A DNA stretch of 64,000 nt from Raineya sp964654605 (GCA_964654605.1 CAZZLW010000069.1:34102-98101), one strand, 5' to 3'. Counted from the stretch's first letter, positions 18,073 through 28,321 are shown. Notes: generated by a model from the letters alone, not told the origin. Made by a program: numbers and translations.

Positions 18073-19470
18073 TTACATCAATCCCAAAACCCAATTTGGG
18101 AAAAGTCCTAAAAGTACAGTCAGCAGGGTAGTAACCAAGAATACAACAATGTATGGGGTAGATACTTCAATTTTTACAACTCCCTCGCGGTTATGTGGTT
18201 CTTTCAGATACATTGCAATAATTACGCGGAAATAATAATATAAACCTACTGCCGACATCAGTGCCGCAAGTACCATAATTTCGTACAAACCTCTCTCATA
18301 AGCACTCACAAATACCCATAACTTGCCAAAGAAACCTGCTGTAAGAGGTATGCCTGCCAGCGAAAGCATAGCGATAGTCATTACCAATGCTAAAAAAGGA
18401 TTGGTTTTAGCCAAGCCATTGAAACTTGTGTATTCCTCGTTGTGAGTTTTTTCAGAAACCAATAAAAGCACTCCAAAGGCAGAAACCGTAGCCAAAGAAT
18501 AAGCCAAAGAATAAAAAATAATAGCCGATAAACTTCTCTCATTGAAAGCCGTAACGGCAAGGAGCAAATATCCTGCGTGAGAAACACTTGAAAAAGCCAT
18601 CATTCGCTTAAAACTCTGCTGATTGGCGGCGGTAATATTGGCAATGAGCATTGTAAGCCCTGCCAAAATAACAAAGCTAATTTGCCAATAACTATACGTA
18701 GGCACAAAAGCTGATGAGAGTAGTTTGTAAATAGCCGCAAAACCTGCTGTTTTTACAATAGTAGCCATAAAAGCGGTAAAAAGTGTGGGCGAGCCTTCAT
18801 ACACATCGGCAGTCCAGAAATGGAAAGGAGCAATAGAAACCTTAAAAAACATTCCCACCAGCACTAGCATTAAACCCAAATAAAGCATCGGTGAAAGATT
18901 GGCATTGCTTTGTGTGTATTTTTGCAATTCGGCAAGTGAAAAACCACCCGAAGCTCCATAAAGCATTGCAACGCCAAACAGAAAAATGCCTGTGGCAAAT
19001 GCTCCTTGCAAAAAATATTTCATTGCCGCTTCGTTGGAACGCAAATTACGCTTTTCCGAACCCGCCAGCACATACATTATGATAGAAACAATTTCAATTC
19101 CTACAAAGAGCATAAGTAGGTTTTCATAACTTACCATCATTATAGCACCCACCAAAGAAAAAAGCATAAGAGCATAATACTCTGCGGGTTGGGCTTCTTT
19201 GTTTTGAATATAATGCTGTGAGAGAGGAATAATCAGTGAGGCAGTAAGAAGCAAGATAAGTGAAAAAAGCACAGCACTTGGCGAGGTAGTCATCATTGCA
19301 TTGTTGATGACTTTGCCCAAGTCCAAAGGGGTATTCCATTCGGTAAAGGTGGCTACAAAAGTAAGCACCGCAAACAAAACCGCCGCACCAAAAAGCACCT
19401 GACGATTTTTCAGAAAGCCTAAAAACAAATTCACTATGCCAAAAACTGAAAGTAAAATGATAGGTAGCAT
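18073..19470 (-). CDS. nuoN: NADH-quinone oxidoreductase subunit N
   Basis: This 465-residue, roughly 13- to 14-helix antiporter-like subunit belongs to the membrane arm of respiratory complex I. The hallmark Lys-bearing helix appears in GLMLVLVGMFFKVSIAPFHF followed by WTADVYEGSP. The segments SVSHAGYLLLAV and SLAGIPLTAGFFGKLWVF are typical of NuoN. It stands apart from other complex I genes: nuoM lies 12 kb away and nuoH 33 kb away, each as a single gene. It is the first gene of a tightly spaced minus-strand run leading into the restriction-modification genes. The 113-bp upstream gap has no clear promoter that I can see. Confidence 0.95.
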   Translation of the reverse strand: MLPIILLSVFGIVNLFLGFLKNRQVLFGAAVLFAVLTFVATFTEWNTPLDLGKVINNAMMTTSPSAVLFSLILLLTASLIIPLSQHYIQNKEAQPAEYYALMLFSLVGAIMMVSYENLLMLFVGIEIVSIIMYVLAGSEKRNLRSNEAAMKYFLQGAFATGIFLFGVAMLYGASGGFSLAELQKYTQSNANLSPMLYLGLMLVLVGMFFKVSIAPFHFWTADVYEGSPTLFTAFMATIVKTAGFAAIYKLLSSAFVPTYSYWQISFVILAGLTMLIANITAANQQSFKRMMAFSSVSHAGYLLLAVTAFNERSLSAIIFYSLAYSLATVSAFGVLLLVSEKTHNEEYTSFNGLAKTNPFLALVMTIAMLSLAGIPLTAGFFGKLWVFVSAYERGLYEIMVLAALMSAVGLYYYFRVIIAMYLKEPHNREGVVKIEVSTPYIVVFLVTTLLTVLLGLFPNWVLGLM

Positions 19471-19583
19471 TGCTTTGGGGGTTTATTTTTAGGTAAAAAT
19501 ATTTTACTTGCCCAAAATAATAGAATTTTGGGCGAGTAGTCAAATTTTTTGTAAGAAATTTACGAAAGATTTGCTCTTGAGGC

Positions 19584-20384
19584 TTACTCTTTCTTGAATT
19601 TTAGGTAGGTGGAAAAGCCCAACGTGAAGTAATAAAAATCTCGGAAAGGTTTATCAAAACTCATTCCTGCGAGTACATCAAACTGATAACGGTTATCAAA
19701 GATATACATAGAACCCACATTCAAGCCGTGTGTGTGGTTATCGTTATTGATAGGAAACAAAGATGAGCCATAATATTCTACAAAACTATACACCCCTTGG
19801 CTTACTTTTCTGCCTACCCCCAAAGTATAAGCCCATAGCAGTTCGTTTTCGTTATTGAAATTACGATGAAGGTCTAAGCCAAGATTAGAAAAAGCGTAAA
19901 AATCTTGTGAAAAATTGTATTGCATTAGAAGTTTGGCATAGTGCCTTTGGGTAATATTTTCCAGAGAGTTGGGGATAGGAATACGGCTTACCCACATAGC
20001 ACTCATTGAAAATTTAGTGTTTTCCAAATTATTGAGCCGATATTTTATGCCAAGGTGCATTGGTTGCCAAAAAGTGTTTCGGGCTTTTAGTTCGTTGTTT
20101 TCAAAAAAACGGCTAATTTCAACTTCCTGCCCCAAACGCAGTTCCAACTTATTGGTAAGCCCGTAACGTAAAAAAAGATTAGGCAAATGCGTATTAACTC
20201 TGAAAGGGGCGACTTGGTTGGTGCTTCTGAAATACCCGCTTTCTATGATGAATATGTTTTTGGGAGTGGTTGCCGCCGAAAAACTCACCGTAGGGCGGTC
20301 AGTGGCGATTTCATAATCTTCATTTTGAGCCCAAACACTATGAGCGAATACTACAATAGCAAAGATTGTCAGAAGTTTTTTCAT
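19584..20384 (-). CDS. Exported outer-membrane beta-barrel-type protein (transporter-annotated family)
   Basis: Starting at the internal ATG 20384, this 266-residue protein has a clean signal peptide (MKKLLTIFAIVVFAHSVWAQ). Its alternating aromatic/polar strands are typical of a small outer-membrane barrel, ending in FSTYLKFKKE. The N-terminal region EIATDRPTVSFSAATTPKN resembles the family annotated as transporter/MetA-pathway phenol degradation (Pfam PF13557), whose function is not established. The frame is open to 20456, but a -7 box at 20402-20409 lies inside that extension, so the shorter start is preferred. It stands alone and is divergent from prmA. Confidence 0.65.
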   Translation of the reverse strand: MKKLLTIFAIVVFAHSVWAQNEDYEIATDRPTVSFSAATTPKNIFIIESGYFRSTNQVAPFRVNTHLPNLFLRYGLTNKLELRLGQEVEISRFFENNELKARNTFWQPMHLGIKYRLNNLENTKFSMSAMWVSRIPIPNSLENITQRHYAKLLMQYNFSQDFYAFSNLGLDLHRNFNNENELLWAYTLGVGRKVSQGVYSFVEYYGSSLFPINNDNHTHGLNVGSMYIFDNRYQFDVLAGMSFDKPFRDFYYFTLGFSTYLKFKKE

Positions 20385-20401
20385 ACAATTTGGTTTTTTT
20401 T

Positions 20402-20409
20402 CAAAAGTA
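20402..20409 (-). promoter_or_regulatory. Probable -7 box for the outer-membrane protein gene
   Basis: The minus strand reads TACTTTTG, a full match to TAnnTTTG, 18 nt before the ATG at 20384. The -33 region is weaker (ATTG at 20431-20428, spacing 18). The box helps choose the start codon of the gene. Confidence 0.5.
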
Positions 20410-20557
20410 GCTTCAAGATTTCCAAAGCAATCAATAGACTTTATCAAAGTTGCCATTTTTTTTATGAAAATAGAACTAAATTTTACAAAAGGTTTTGAGG
20501 GGTTTTTGGGAAATTCAAGAAAAAATCTTACCTTTGGAAATAATTTGAAAAAAAGCA

Positions 20558-21388
20558 GTGTTTGTAGAACTTATTGTAGAGGCAAATCCTGAAGCCTTTG
20601 AAATTTTTATTGCAGAACTTGCCGATTTGGGCTACGACTCTTTTATGGAAGAGCAAGACACCCTGAAAGCGTACATCTTGGCTGAAAATTTTGATGAAGA
20701 GGCTATCAAGATGCTACAAATTGAATATGCGAAGGTTTATCCATTTCGCTATACTTTTTCAAAACTGGAAAAGATAAATTGGAATGAAACTTGGGAGAAA
20801 AACTATGAGCCTGTGGAAATAGCAGATAAGGTGCGTATCCGAGCCATTTTCCACGAGCCTAAATCCCAAGATTTTGAATACGAAATTATCATTACGCCTA
20901 AAATGTCTTTTGGTACAGGGCATCACGCTACTACCAGCCTAATGATAGAAAATCAGTTAGAAATCAATCATCAGGGGAAAGCCGTTTTGGACGCAGGTAC
21001 AGGTACAGGTATTTTGGCAATAATGGCAAAATTTTTAGGAGCAAGCTACATAGAAGCCTTCGATACAGACGAATGGGCAGTAGAAAATAGCCGTGAAAAT
21101 ATTTTACTTAACGATTGTTCAGAAATAGTTGTTTATCAGGGTGATATTTCGGCAGTTGATACCCAAAAGCGTTTTGATATATTGCTGGCAAATATCAATA
21201 AAAACGTTTTGCTTGCCGATATACCTGCTTACAGCCAACTCCTGAAAATAGGTGGTTTTCTGCTTTTGAGTGGCTTTTACGAAGAAGATTTAGCAGATAT
21301 TCAGCAAAAATGCAAGGAAAATAATCTGCAATTTGTCAAAGAAAAAAACAGAAATAAGTGGGTTTCGGCAGTATTTGAAAAGGTTTGA
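20558..21388 (+). CDS. prmA: Ribosomal protein L11 methyltransferase
   Basis: This 276-residue SAM methyltransferase trimethylates ribosomal protein L11. Its N-terminal substrate domain has the typical opening VELIVEANPEAFEIFIAEL. The linker ITPKMSFGTGHHATT is the PrmA signature, and motif I reads VLDAGTGTGILAIMA. The DILLANINKNVLL segment is the usual catalytic NIN region. The start is GTG at 20558, with no better ATG in frame. It is a single gene followed by a 205-bp gap holding a copy of the intergenic repeat family. Confidence 0.95.
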   Translation: MFVELIVEANPEAFEIFIAELADLGYDSFMEEQDTLKAYILAENFDEEAIKMLQIEYAKVYPFRYTFSKLEKINWNETWEKNYEPVEIADKVRIRAIFHEPKSQDFEYEIIITPKMSFGTGHHATTSLMIENQLEINHQGKAVLDAGTGTGILAIMAKFLGASYIEAFDTDEWAVENSRENILLNDCSEIVVYQGDISAVDTQKRFDILLANINKNVLLADIPAYSQLLKIGGFLLLSGFYEEDLADIQQKCKENNLQFVKEKNRNKWVSAVFEKV

Positions 21389-21430
21389 GGCGAAAATATT
21401 CAAATTTTGAGGTATAATTTGCAGCAGAGA

Positions 21431-21540
21431 AATAGGAAACAAGAAGCAGGAAACAAGATTTTAGAAAATAGATTTCAGATAAAAAATGAAAGTTAAAGCC
21501 CTTAAAGGCTTAAACTTCAAATAATGAACTTTTTGAACGT
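21431..21540 (+). repeat. Intergenic repeat family, full-length copy downstream of prmA
   Basis: The copy runs in order: GGAAACAAGAAGCAGGAAAC, then GATTTTAGAAAATAGATTTC, then TTAAAGCCCTTAAAGGCTTA, then ACTTCAAATAATGAAC. The copy at 43264-43345 has the last three parts in the same order, and the copy at 40226-40330 has the same modules inverted. It is non-coding and fills most of the prmA to 21594 gap. Confidence 0.6.
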
Positions 21541-21593
21541 AAATAATTACAAATATTCAATGAACTAACTACGCTGATTTACCAAAATATTCT

Positions 21594-24500
21594 ATGAAAA
21601 AGTTTTTATGTCTTTTTTGGGTGTTGATGTGGGTTTTGCCAAGTATTGCCCAACGCTTCTCAGCAAATCCTGATGAGTTTATTGCTCAATTAGATAAAGA
21701 ACTTCGTTTGGCTCGTCAAGAAAAATTTGCAGAGCAGTTTCGTTCTACTTGGACAAGGGGGAGTTTTACGGCTTCACAGCAAGAAAAAATCATCAACTTA
21801 GTAAAAATAATCGTAAGCAAAGGGGGAGGCATAGGTACTCACGTAAAAACATTTCTTTCGGCATTAGAAAACGGACTTGATAATCAAACCGTGAGTAGCT
21901 CGCAGATAGATAACATACTTTCGGTTGCAGAAAAGTATTTTACTAAAACCAATTCGGGGCAGATTTTTAATTTTGCCAGCTCATTGCATAGCTTACTTAC
22001 TTACAAAGCGTTGCATTTTTCTAAAATGCATCGTTTGTACGTAGATGGCGGTTTTGAGATAGTCTATGCCGATTCTGTACTTCGCAAACAACACGCTTGG
22101 TTTCAGGGTTGGCAAGAAGCTCAGCCCGAACCAGATTCTTTGGGTAATATTAAACCCTATCCGCACCCACTTGTAGCGGGTCCTGTGGTGCTTTTTCCTA
22201 AAACGAACCTCTATCTTGTTTCGCCATACGACTCGGTAAGTATCAATCAGACTAAATTAGCTTTTCTTTTTGAAAACAATCATATTGTAGGCGATGGGGG
22301 ACGTTTCTCTTGGGAAAGTTTGTATAATAAAGGCAATGTAGATTCTGTGGCTTTGGGTAGTATTGCCCGTGCTCAAATTTATGCTGATTTTAGTCGTTAC
22401 AGCCACCAAGTAAGCGACTTGCATTTTGATGCTGATAATGTTACTCTTACTTATCCTACCAAACTCAAAACGCCTGAAGTGGGTAGGTTTGAGTTTTTTA
22501 GCGAACAACGCAAGAAAAACCAGTCGATTCGCTACCCCAAGTTTGTTTCTTATGATGATAAAGCCGACCTAACTAATATTGGGGAAAATATGCAATACTT
22601 GGGTGGAATGAAATTGGAAGGCTTTAAGCTATATGGATACTCTCCTACAAGCCGCCCCGTTTGTAGGCTATTGGTGTATAAAGATGGGCAAGTTAAGTTT
22701 CACGCCAATTCCAAACAGTTTTACTTGGGTGAAGACCGAATTTATTCCAAAAGTGTTTCTTTTGGTTATTATGTAAGTGGCGAAGATTCGCTTACTCACA
22801 GTAACGTTTCTTTAAGCTATAACAAAGTAAAAATAGCTGGAGATAGTACGCCTGTGGGTGTTTTCAAACTTTACAAAGACAAAGTCAATGATGATATTCC
22901 CTTTATTGATGAATATCATAAAATGTACATTATCGCTGATTTGGCACTCTATAACCCCGTTAAAAATACCATAGATTTTTACATTACAGGAGCCAAAGAT
23001 AAAGTTCCCGCTTTATTTGAATCTTTCAAATATTATGATGAAGATCGCTACGAAGAACTACGAGCCGAATATAGCTTTCACCCTTTGCGAATGGTAGATT
23101 ATTATGCAAAAAAGTATGGGACAAATAACTCGCAAGGAGTTCGCGAGTTCAATATTGAGGGAGCTTTTGCAATGGAATCTGAAGAAAATTTGGATAAGAA
23201 AAAAGCCAAAAATAACTCTTTTACCAATATCAAATTAGATGTTATCAAGCGGGTACTTACAAGGCTGGCAAGGGAAGGCTATGTAGATTATGATGAATAT
23301 ACAGGTAGGGTGGCGGTTCTTAATAGAACAACCCATACCATTGATGCCTATGAGTACAAGCGAGCTATGGATTTTTTGGAAAAAAATCCTAAGAAAAAAT
23401 TGCCGAAGTATATGGAGCCTTATGCTAATAAGGATTTTGACGATATGCTCATTCAGTCCATTTCGCCCCGTGATGCCAGCAAAGATAGCGTTTTGAAGGA
23501 CACTACTAAATTTCATTTTACCAATGGTAGAATTTTATACAAAAAATTAGTGGGCAAAAATATTCTTATTACCAAGCGAGTTTTTCGACCTAAGCCTGAT
23601 ACTACTGCCAGCGAAAACCCCCAGTTCCCACAAGATACGCTTATTACGCTTACCGATACTTTCAGAATAGATAAGTTTGAGGAAGTCAAGAAAGTTGCTC
23701 TTACCGAAGAGTTGGAATTGAATAAACTTAATCCTGATAAATTTTTTCTTTGGGAATTAGAAGGGCTTTTTTCAATGTCGGAACGGAAAAAAGGTCCTGC
23801 TATGCCGAATGCCTCTGTATTGCCTGATGGTGGTGGTATGGTCATTAGAGGAGTGGATAAATTCGCTATCAGCAAAAAACTAAATGTGTATTTTATACCC
23901 AAAAATAAGGAAGTAAAAATCTATGGAGCAAGTAACTTTTTTATGGAAGAAGGAGAGGTTACGGTAGGAAATTTCAAGTTTATTGGAAAAAATTTTATGC
24001 TTCCTTATGATGAGTTCAAACTTACAATGGAAACCTTGGATAGTGTGGTTTTCATTGTGCCAGATCCCAAAAACCCTGATATAAAACACGAACTCGGAGG
24101 AGAAATTAAATTCAATGCAGGAGATTTGCTTATTTCGCACCCTAATAATATTTCGGGGCTAAAAAAAGGACAAATTCCCGGCGGGAAGAAAGGCGAAGTA
24201 TATGAAGCCTATCCCAAACTAAAAATTGCCACAGGAGGAAAAATTTATTTTGATGCTTTCTATCGTCAAAAGTATGCTTATCACAAGCATCAAGCCTATT
24301 TTGAAATTCCGAATGTGGAGCTAGATAGCCTTACTACCAAAATGCCCAAATTTGAAGGTACTTTCCACTCTAATATGTTTCCACCTATCAAAGAAGTGCT
24401 TGTACCTATCTACGACCCCAAATATACAGGGGTAGAATCTCGTTACGCTTTGGGATTTGTGCATAAACTCAAAAAACCTCTTAAACTTTATCATACCCAG

Positions 24501-27389
24501 GCTGAACTTACCGCTGACTCTATCGTAATGTATAAAACGGGACTCGTTGCCACAGGTAAGAAACTGGAAATTAAAAATCATAGCTACAGCGTAAAAGCTC
24601 CTTACTTTTTATTTACACCCGATTCGGTTGTTACAGCAAAAGCAAATATTGCAGTAAAGCAACAAAAGGTAAAAAATACTTTCTATCCCGAGGCAGTGGG
24701 CGAAGATATGAAACTCACTTGGTACACTTCTCGCTTTGCAGGGAAAGATACTTTGAAAATAGATAGTCTTACACTTCGTACCGCTCCCGATAAGTTGGCA
24801 CGTATTTTTGATGAGAAAAATCCCGCCAGTTTGAAAGGAACATTAGCTCTTACTCCCGAAACACTATGGGCTATTGGAGAATTTAGACGTAAAGATTTCT
24901 TTATGCTTGCTCCCAAAGGGGCTTCTATTTCGCCTCAAAGGATTTACACTTTGCAAAATCCTGAAAATATCGTAGATTTCAAGGTTTATTCTACCGAAAT
25001 AGACCCTTTTGCCAAAGAGCAAAACGATATTTACAAACCTATTATTGATGCCAATGCGGTATTTGTGGATTTTGATTTGAAAAATAACATCTGTAAAATT
25101 AGCAATAACCCCACTATAGCCCAACAAGACCCCAATTACGAATTTATCGGCTTCCCTTATGCTCAATTCAAAACTTCTATCCGTGAGGTTACTTGGAATG
25201 TAGGTAAAAAAGAGGTAACTATGGTAGGAGATGAAAATACTACTTTCCGTTCCACTCACTACGAAGAAGAGGAAAACGCACCCAACAAAGACCTTTTGCT
25301 CAAAGCCTCTAAGGGTAAATACGATATGAAAGACCTTAACAATCCTGTGTTAGACCTTGAAGGGGTGTCTTATATTTCCTCTGCCGATGCTCGTATCATT
25401 CCCGATAAAAATAAAGTAACTATTTCAAAAGGGGCTTCTATTCAGGAGCTAAAAAATGCAACAGTTATTTTAGATACGATTAGCTTTCATCATACACTCA
25501 TCAATGGAAATATTAAAATCAATCATAGAGAAGATTTTGAGGGTGATGCGACTTACCGCTACGTAAATGCCGCCAAAGATACTTTCAAGCTCAAATTTGA
25601 TAGATTTGAACTGGTAGGTAGCGAACAAATCTCTGAAGCAGGTAAAACCAAAGTTAAGCGTAAAAGGAAAAAAGGAGAGAGCGAAGATACTTTACAAATT
25701 CCCAAACGCTATACCCAGTCGCGTGGCGAAGTACGTGAAGAAGACAACTTTTTTATCAAACCACGTATTAAATTCAAAGGTACGGCAGAAATGCTTGCCT
25801 ACAAAAAAGATTTAATTTTAGATGGCTTCATTCAAATTCAGTTGCAAAGCAAGAAATATGGCAACTACTGGATACCCTACCAACGCGATGCGGGTGATGT
25901 GTATGTAGAATTGGACGAAAAAACCTCTTCTGAAGCTGACTTAATTACTACGGGCTTGCACTACACCTATGAAGAAAATGGAAAGCTCTATACTACTTTT
26001 CTTTCAGGCAAGAAGGGAGATAATGATAGCGATATGTATCTTGCCAAAGGTGTTTTTACTTATACCCCCGAACTCAATGAATTCAAAATCACTGATAAAG
26101 CTCGCTTGGAAAAAGAAAGCTATGAGGGTACGTTGCTTACACTTGATGACGAAAAAGGCATCTTGGATATGCAGGGTAAGTTTAAGCTCGTTGATGAAAA
26201 ACTACAAAAATTTGTGCTTTCGGCGGGTTCGGCAAAGGTAAATCTCAAAAAAGATGAGTACGAATTTACACAAATGTTTGCTTTTGACCTTTCCAAAGCC
26301 AAATCACCGCTTTCGGGAGTTGCCGATTTGTTCAAGTATGCCAAAATGGACGGCTCTGCTGGCGACCAAGCCTATAGTTCTGATGATGCCTCTCTGATGA
26401 GTCGCCTTGCTGAAATTGTTGGAAACGATAAAGCCAAAAAATATGAAAATCAGGCAAGAACTAAATATCACCCACTTTTGCAAGCTGATAAGAAAGTCTT
26501 GGGTAAAGGTTTGGTGCTTTCGCAAGTAAATCTGAAATGGTCGGATACCACAAATAGCTTTTATAGTGTTGGCAAAATTGGCTTGGCAAATATTTTGGAT
26601 AAAGACGTCAATGCTATGGTAGATGGCTTTATGGAAATTCAGAAGTTAGAGGACGGCGATATTATCAACCTTTATTTAGAACTTACTCCCGAGCAATGGA
26701 TTTTCCTTTCACTTACTCAAAATACGCTTTCTGGCGATTGCTCTATACCCAAAGTGAATAGTGCTTTTGAGCGGGGCAAAAAAGCGAAATCTGATAAAGA
26801 ATTAGGTTATGAACTTGCTGATGATATAGCCTTAGAAACATTCAAAAGACGCTTTAAGCAATATTATTTGGACAAAAAATTTGGTGCTGTTCCTGATGTA
26901 GAGCGTAAGCAAAAAGAAGAGGTAGAGGAAGAAACAGACAAAAAGTCTAAGAAAAAATCTAAAAAGAAAAAGCAAGAAGTAGAAGAAGAAAATGAGGAAA
27001 ATACTGAACCTCCAAAAGAGGAAAAACCCAAAAAAGAGAAAAAATCTAAAAAGAAAAAGCAACAAAACGAGGACGAGGAAGAAATCACTGATGAACCCAT
27101 AGAAAAAACAGAAACTAAACCTGAACCTAAAAAAGAGGAGAAAAAGGACAATAAAGACGAGAAAAAAGACGAAAAGAAAGAGGAGAAAAAGGACGAGAAA
27201 AAAGACAAAGATAAGCCCAAAGACGAAAAGAAACCTAAAGACGAAAAGCCCAAAGAAGAGAAACCTAAAAAAGAGAAAAAAGGCAAAAAGAAAAAAGGAG
27301 AAGAGGAGGAGGAAGAAGAGCCTACCGATGAAGATCCCAAAGATGAAAAGAAAAAAGATAAAAAGAAAGACGATAAAGACGGATTTTAG
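21594..27389 (+). CDS. Giant exported protein of unknown function with a Lys/Glu/Asp-rich tail
   Basis: This 1931-residue protein starts with a signal peptide (MKKFLCLFWVLMWVLPSIAQ). About 1750 residues of mostly beta-strand-like sequence follow, without a domain I recognise. From about residue 1770 to the end the chain is a low-complexity tail of Lys, Glu, Asp and Pro (blocks such as KKDEKKEEKKDEKKDKDKPK), roughly 160 residues. I see no T9SS sorting domain and no membrane anchor after the signal. Repeated strand patterns in the middle (YISSADARIIPDKNKVTISK, KINHREDFEGDATYRY) could form a long beta-solenoid or barrel. It is a single gene, closed by the terminator at 27397-27426. Function unknown. 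Confidence 0.8.
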   Translation: MKKFLCLFWVLMWVLPSIAQRFSANPDEFIAQLDKELRLARQEKFAEQFRSTWTRGSFTASQQEKIINLVKIIVSKGGGIGTHVKTFLSALENGLDNQTVSSSQIDNILSVAEKYFTKTNSGQIFNFASSLHSLLTYKALHFSKMHRLYVDGGFEIVYADSVLRKQHAWFQGWQEAQPEPDSLGNIKPYPHPLVAGPVVLFPKTNLYLVSPYDSVSINQTKLAFLFENNHIVGDGGRFSWESLYNKGNVDSVALGSIARAQIYADFSRYSHQVSDLHFDADNVTLTYPTKLKTPEVGRFEFFSEQRKKNQSIRYPKFVSYDDKADLTNIGENMQYLGGMKLEGFKLYGYSPTSRPVCRLLVYKDGQVKFHANSKQFYLGEDRIYSKSVSFGYYVSGEDSLTHSNVSLSYNKVKIAGDSTPVGVFKLYKDKVNDDIPFIDEYHKMYIIADLALYNPVKNTIDFYITGAKDKVPALFESFKYYDEDRYEELRAEYSFHPLRMVDYYAKKYGTNNSQGVREFNIEGAFAMESEENLDKKKAKNNSFTNIKLDVIKRVLTRLAREGYVDYDEYTGRVAVLNRTTHTIDAYEYKRAMDFLEKNPKKKLPKYMEPYANKDFDDMLIQSISPRDASKDSVLKDTTKFHFTNGRILYKKLVGKNILITKRVFRPKPDTTASENPQFPQDTLITLTDTFRIDKFEEVKKVALTEELELNKLNPDKFFLWELEGLFSMSERKKGPAMPNASVLPDGGGMVIRGVDKFAISKKLNVYFIPKNKEVKIYGASNFFMEEGEVTVGNFKFIGKNFMLPYDEFKLTMETLDSVVFIVPDPKNPDIKHELGGEIKFNAGDLLISHPNNISGLKKGQIPGGKKGEVYEAYPKLKIATGGKIYFDAFYRQKYAYHKHQAYFEIPNVELDSLTTKMPKFEGTFHSNMFPPIKEVLVPIYDPKYTGVESRYALGFVHKLKKPLKLYHTQAELTADSIVMYKTGLVATGKKLEIKNHSYSVKAPYFLFTPDSVVTAKANIAVKQQKVKNTFYPEAVGEDMKLTWYTSRFAGKDTLKIDSLTLRTAPDKLARIFDEKNPASLKGTLALTPETLWAIGEFRRKDFFMLAPKGASISPQRIYTLQNPENIVDFKVYSTEIDPFAKEQNDIYKPIIDANAVFVDFDLKNNICKISNNPTIAQQDPNYEFIGFPYAQFKTSIREVTWNVGKKEVTMVGDENTTFRSTHYEEEENAPNKDLLLKASKGKYDMKDLNNPVLDLEGVSYISSADARIIPDKNKVTISKGASIQELKNATVILDTISFHHTLINGNIKINHREDFEGDATYRYVNAAKDTFKLKFDRFELVGSEQISEAGKTKVKRKRKKGESEDTLQIPKRYTQSRGEVREEDNFFIKPRIKFKGTAEMLAYKKDLILDGFIQIQLQSKKYGNYWIPYQRDAGDVYVELDEKTSSEADLITTGLHYTYEENGKLYTTFLSGKKGDNDSDMYLAKGVFTYTPELNEFKITDKARLEKESYEGTLLTLDDEKGILDMQGKFKLVDEKLQKFVLSAGSAKVNLKKDEYEFTQMFAFDLSKAKSPLSGVADLFKYAKMDGSAGDQAYSSDDASLMSRLAEIVGNDKAKKYENQARTKYHPLLQADKKVLGKGLVLSQVNLKWSDTTNSFYSVGKIGLANILDKDVNAMVDGFMEIQKLEDGDIINLYLELTPEQWIFLSLTQNTLSGDCSIPKVNSAFERGKKAKSDKELGYELADDIALETFKRRFKQYYLDKKFGAVPDVERKQKEEVEEETDKKSKKKSKKKKQEVEEENEENTEPPKEEKPKKEKKSKKKKQQNEDEEEITDEPIEKTETKPEPKKEEKKDNKDEKKDEKKEEKKDEKKDKDKPKDEKKPKDEKPKEEKPKKEKKGKKKKGEEEEEEEPTDEDPKDEKKKDKKKDDKDGF

Positions 27390-27396
27390 CAAATGG

Positions 27397-27426
27397 TGCG
27401 GTGCTATGAAAAGCACCGCATTTTTT
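27397..27426 (+). terminator. Intrinsic terminator between convergent genes
   Basis: TGCGGTGCT and AGCACCGCA form a perfect 9-bp stem with loop ATGAAA followed by six T residues. It ends transcription of the giant protein gene. The last bases overlap the stop codon of xerD on the other strand. Confidence 0.85.
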
Positions 27427-28321
27427 AGCTTCGGGGGTGATATTGCAGAATGGTTTGACGAAGGTAGTCTTTATCCAAATGCGTATAAATTTCGGTGGTA
27501 GTGATGGATTCGTGTCCGAGAATTTCTTGAATGGTTCGCAAATCGGCACCACCTTCCAAGAGATGAGTAGCACAACTATGCCGAAACGTATGCGGACTGA
27601 TATTTTTTTTCAGACCAATTTTTTGAGCCAGTTCCTTGATAACCATAAACACATATACGCGTGTGAGTTTTTTACCCCTTCTATTGAGAAAAACGTAATT
27701 TTCGTGTCCTTTGGCAATATTCAGGTGTCTGCGGATATGTTCTACATAAATTTGCGTATATTTCATAGCTTCACTGCCAATGGGAACAAAACGCTCTTTA
27801 TTACCTTTGCCTACTACTTTAATAAATTCTATATCAAAATACAAGTTAGAAATTTTAAGGTCTATGAGTTCGCTTACTCGCAAGCCGCAACTATACAAAA
27901 CCTCTAACATAGCACGATTGCGAGTACCTTCGGGTGTGGAGTGGTCAATGGCTTCTAAAAGGGCTTCAATTTCGTGATATTCCAGCGTATCGGGTAATTT
28001 TCGTCTGAGTTTGGGGGCTTCTATCAGGTAGGCGGGGTCTGTGGAAATAGCCTCTTCGGCAAAAAGAAATTTGTAAAAAGCCTTGATACCCGAAAGAATA
28101 CGTGCTTGCGAAGTTTCGGCTATTCCTAATTCATTAAGATACAAAATAAATGTCTGAATTTGTTGCGTGCTGATTTTTTCAGGATTTTGCCAGTCTTTTC
28201 CCAAGGCAAAGTCTTGGAACTTACTTATATCTCGCAGATAGGCTTCAATGGAATTTTCTGAAAAGCCACGCTCCAATTTCAAATAACTTCTGAACTGCTC
28301 AATGTATATTTTCCATTGCAT
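27425..28321 (-). CDS. xerD: Site-specific tyrosine recombinase XerD
   Basis: This 298-residue tyrosine recombinase has the usual SAM-like N-terminal DNA-binding domain and catalytic set R148 (in SCGLRVSEL), K172, H244 and R247 (HTFRH), H270 (LGH) and the nucleophile Y279 (YTHLD). Size and lack of extra domains fit the chromosomal XerC/XerD type that resolves chromosome dimers at dif. The XerD assignment over XerC rests on general resemblance and is less certain. It is not flanked by integration features, so a housekeeping role is likelier than a phage integrase. Confidence 0.85.
   Translation of the reverse strand: MQWKIYIEQFRSYLKLERGFSENSIEAYLRDISKFQDFALGKDWQNPEKISTQQIQTFILYLNELGIAETSQARILSGIKAFYKFLFAEEAISTDPAYLIEAPKLRRKLPDTLEYHEIEALLEAIDHSTPEGTRNRAMLEVLYSCGLRVSELIDLKISNLYFDIEFIKVVGKGNKERFVPIGSEAMKYTQIYVEHIRRHLNIAKGHENYVFLNRRGKKLTRVYVFMVIKELAQKIGLKKNISPHTFRHSCATHLLEGGADLRTIQEILGHESITTTEIYTHLDKDYLRQTILQYHPRS

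Noticed and set aside
26832..27416. Long Phe/Leu/Ser-rich open frames on the minus strand opposite the charged tail
   Set aside because: They are the complement of Lys/Glu/Asp-rich codons in the 1931-residue gene; low-complexity shadows with no start context or domain content.
27425..28321. xerD as integrase of a mobile element that carried the 33-bp repeat cassette
   Set aside because: No att-like repeat adjoins xerD, it is 6 kb away, and sequence features fit the chromosomal Xer recombinases.
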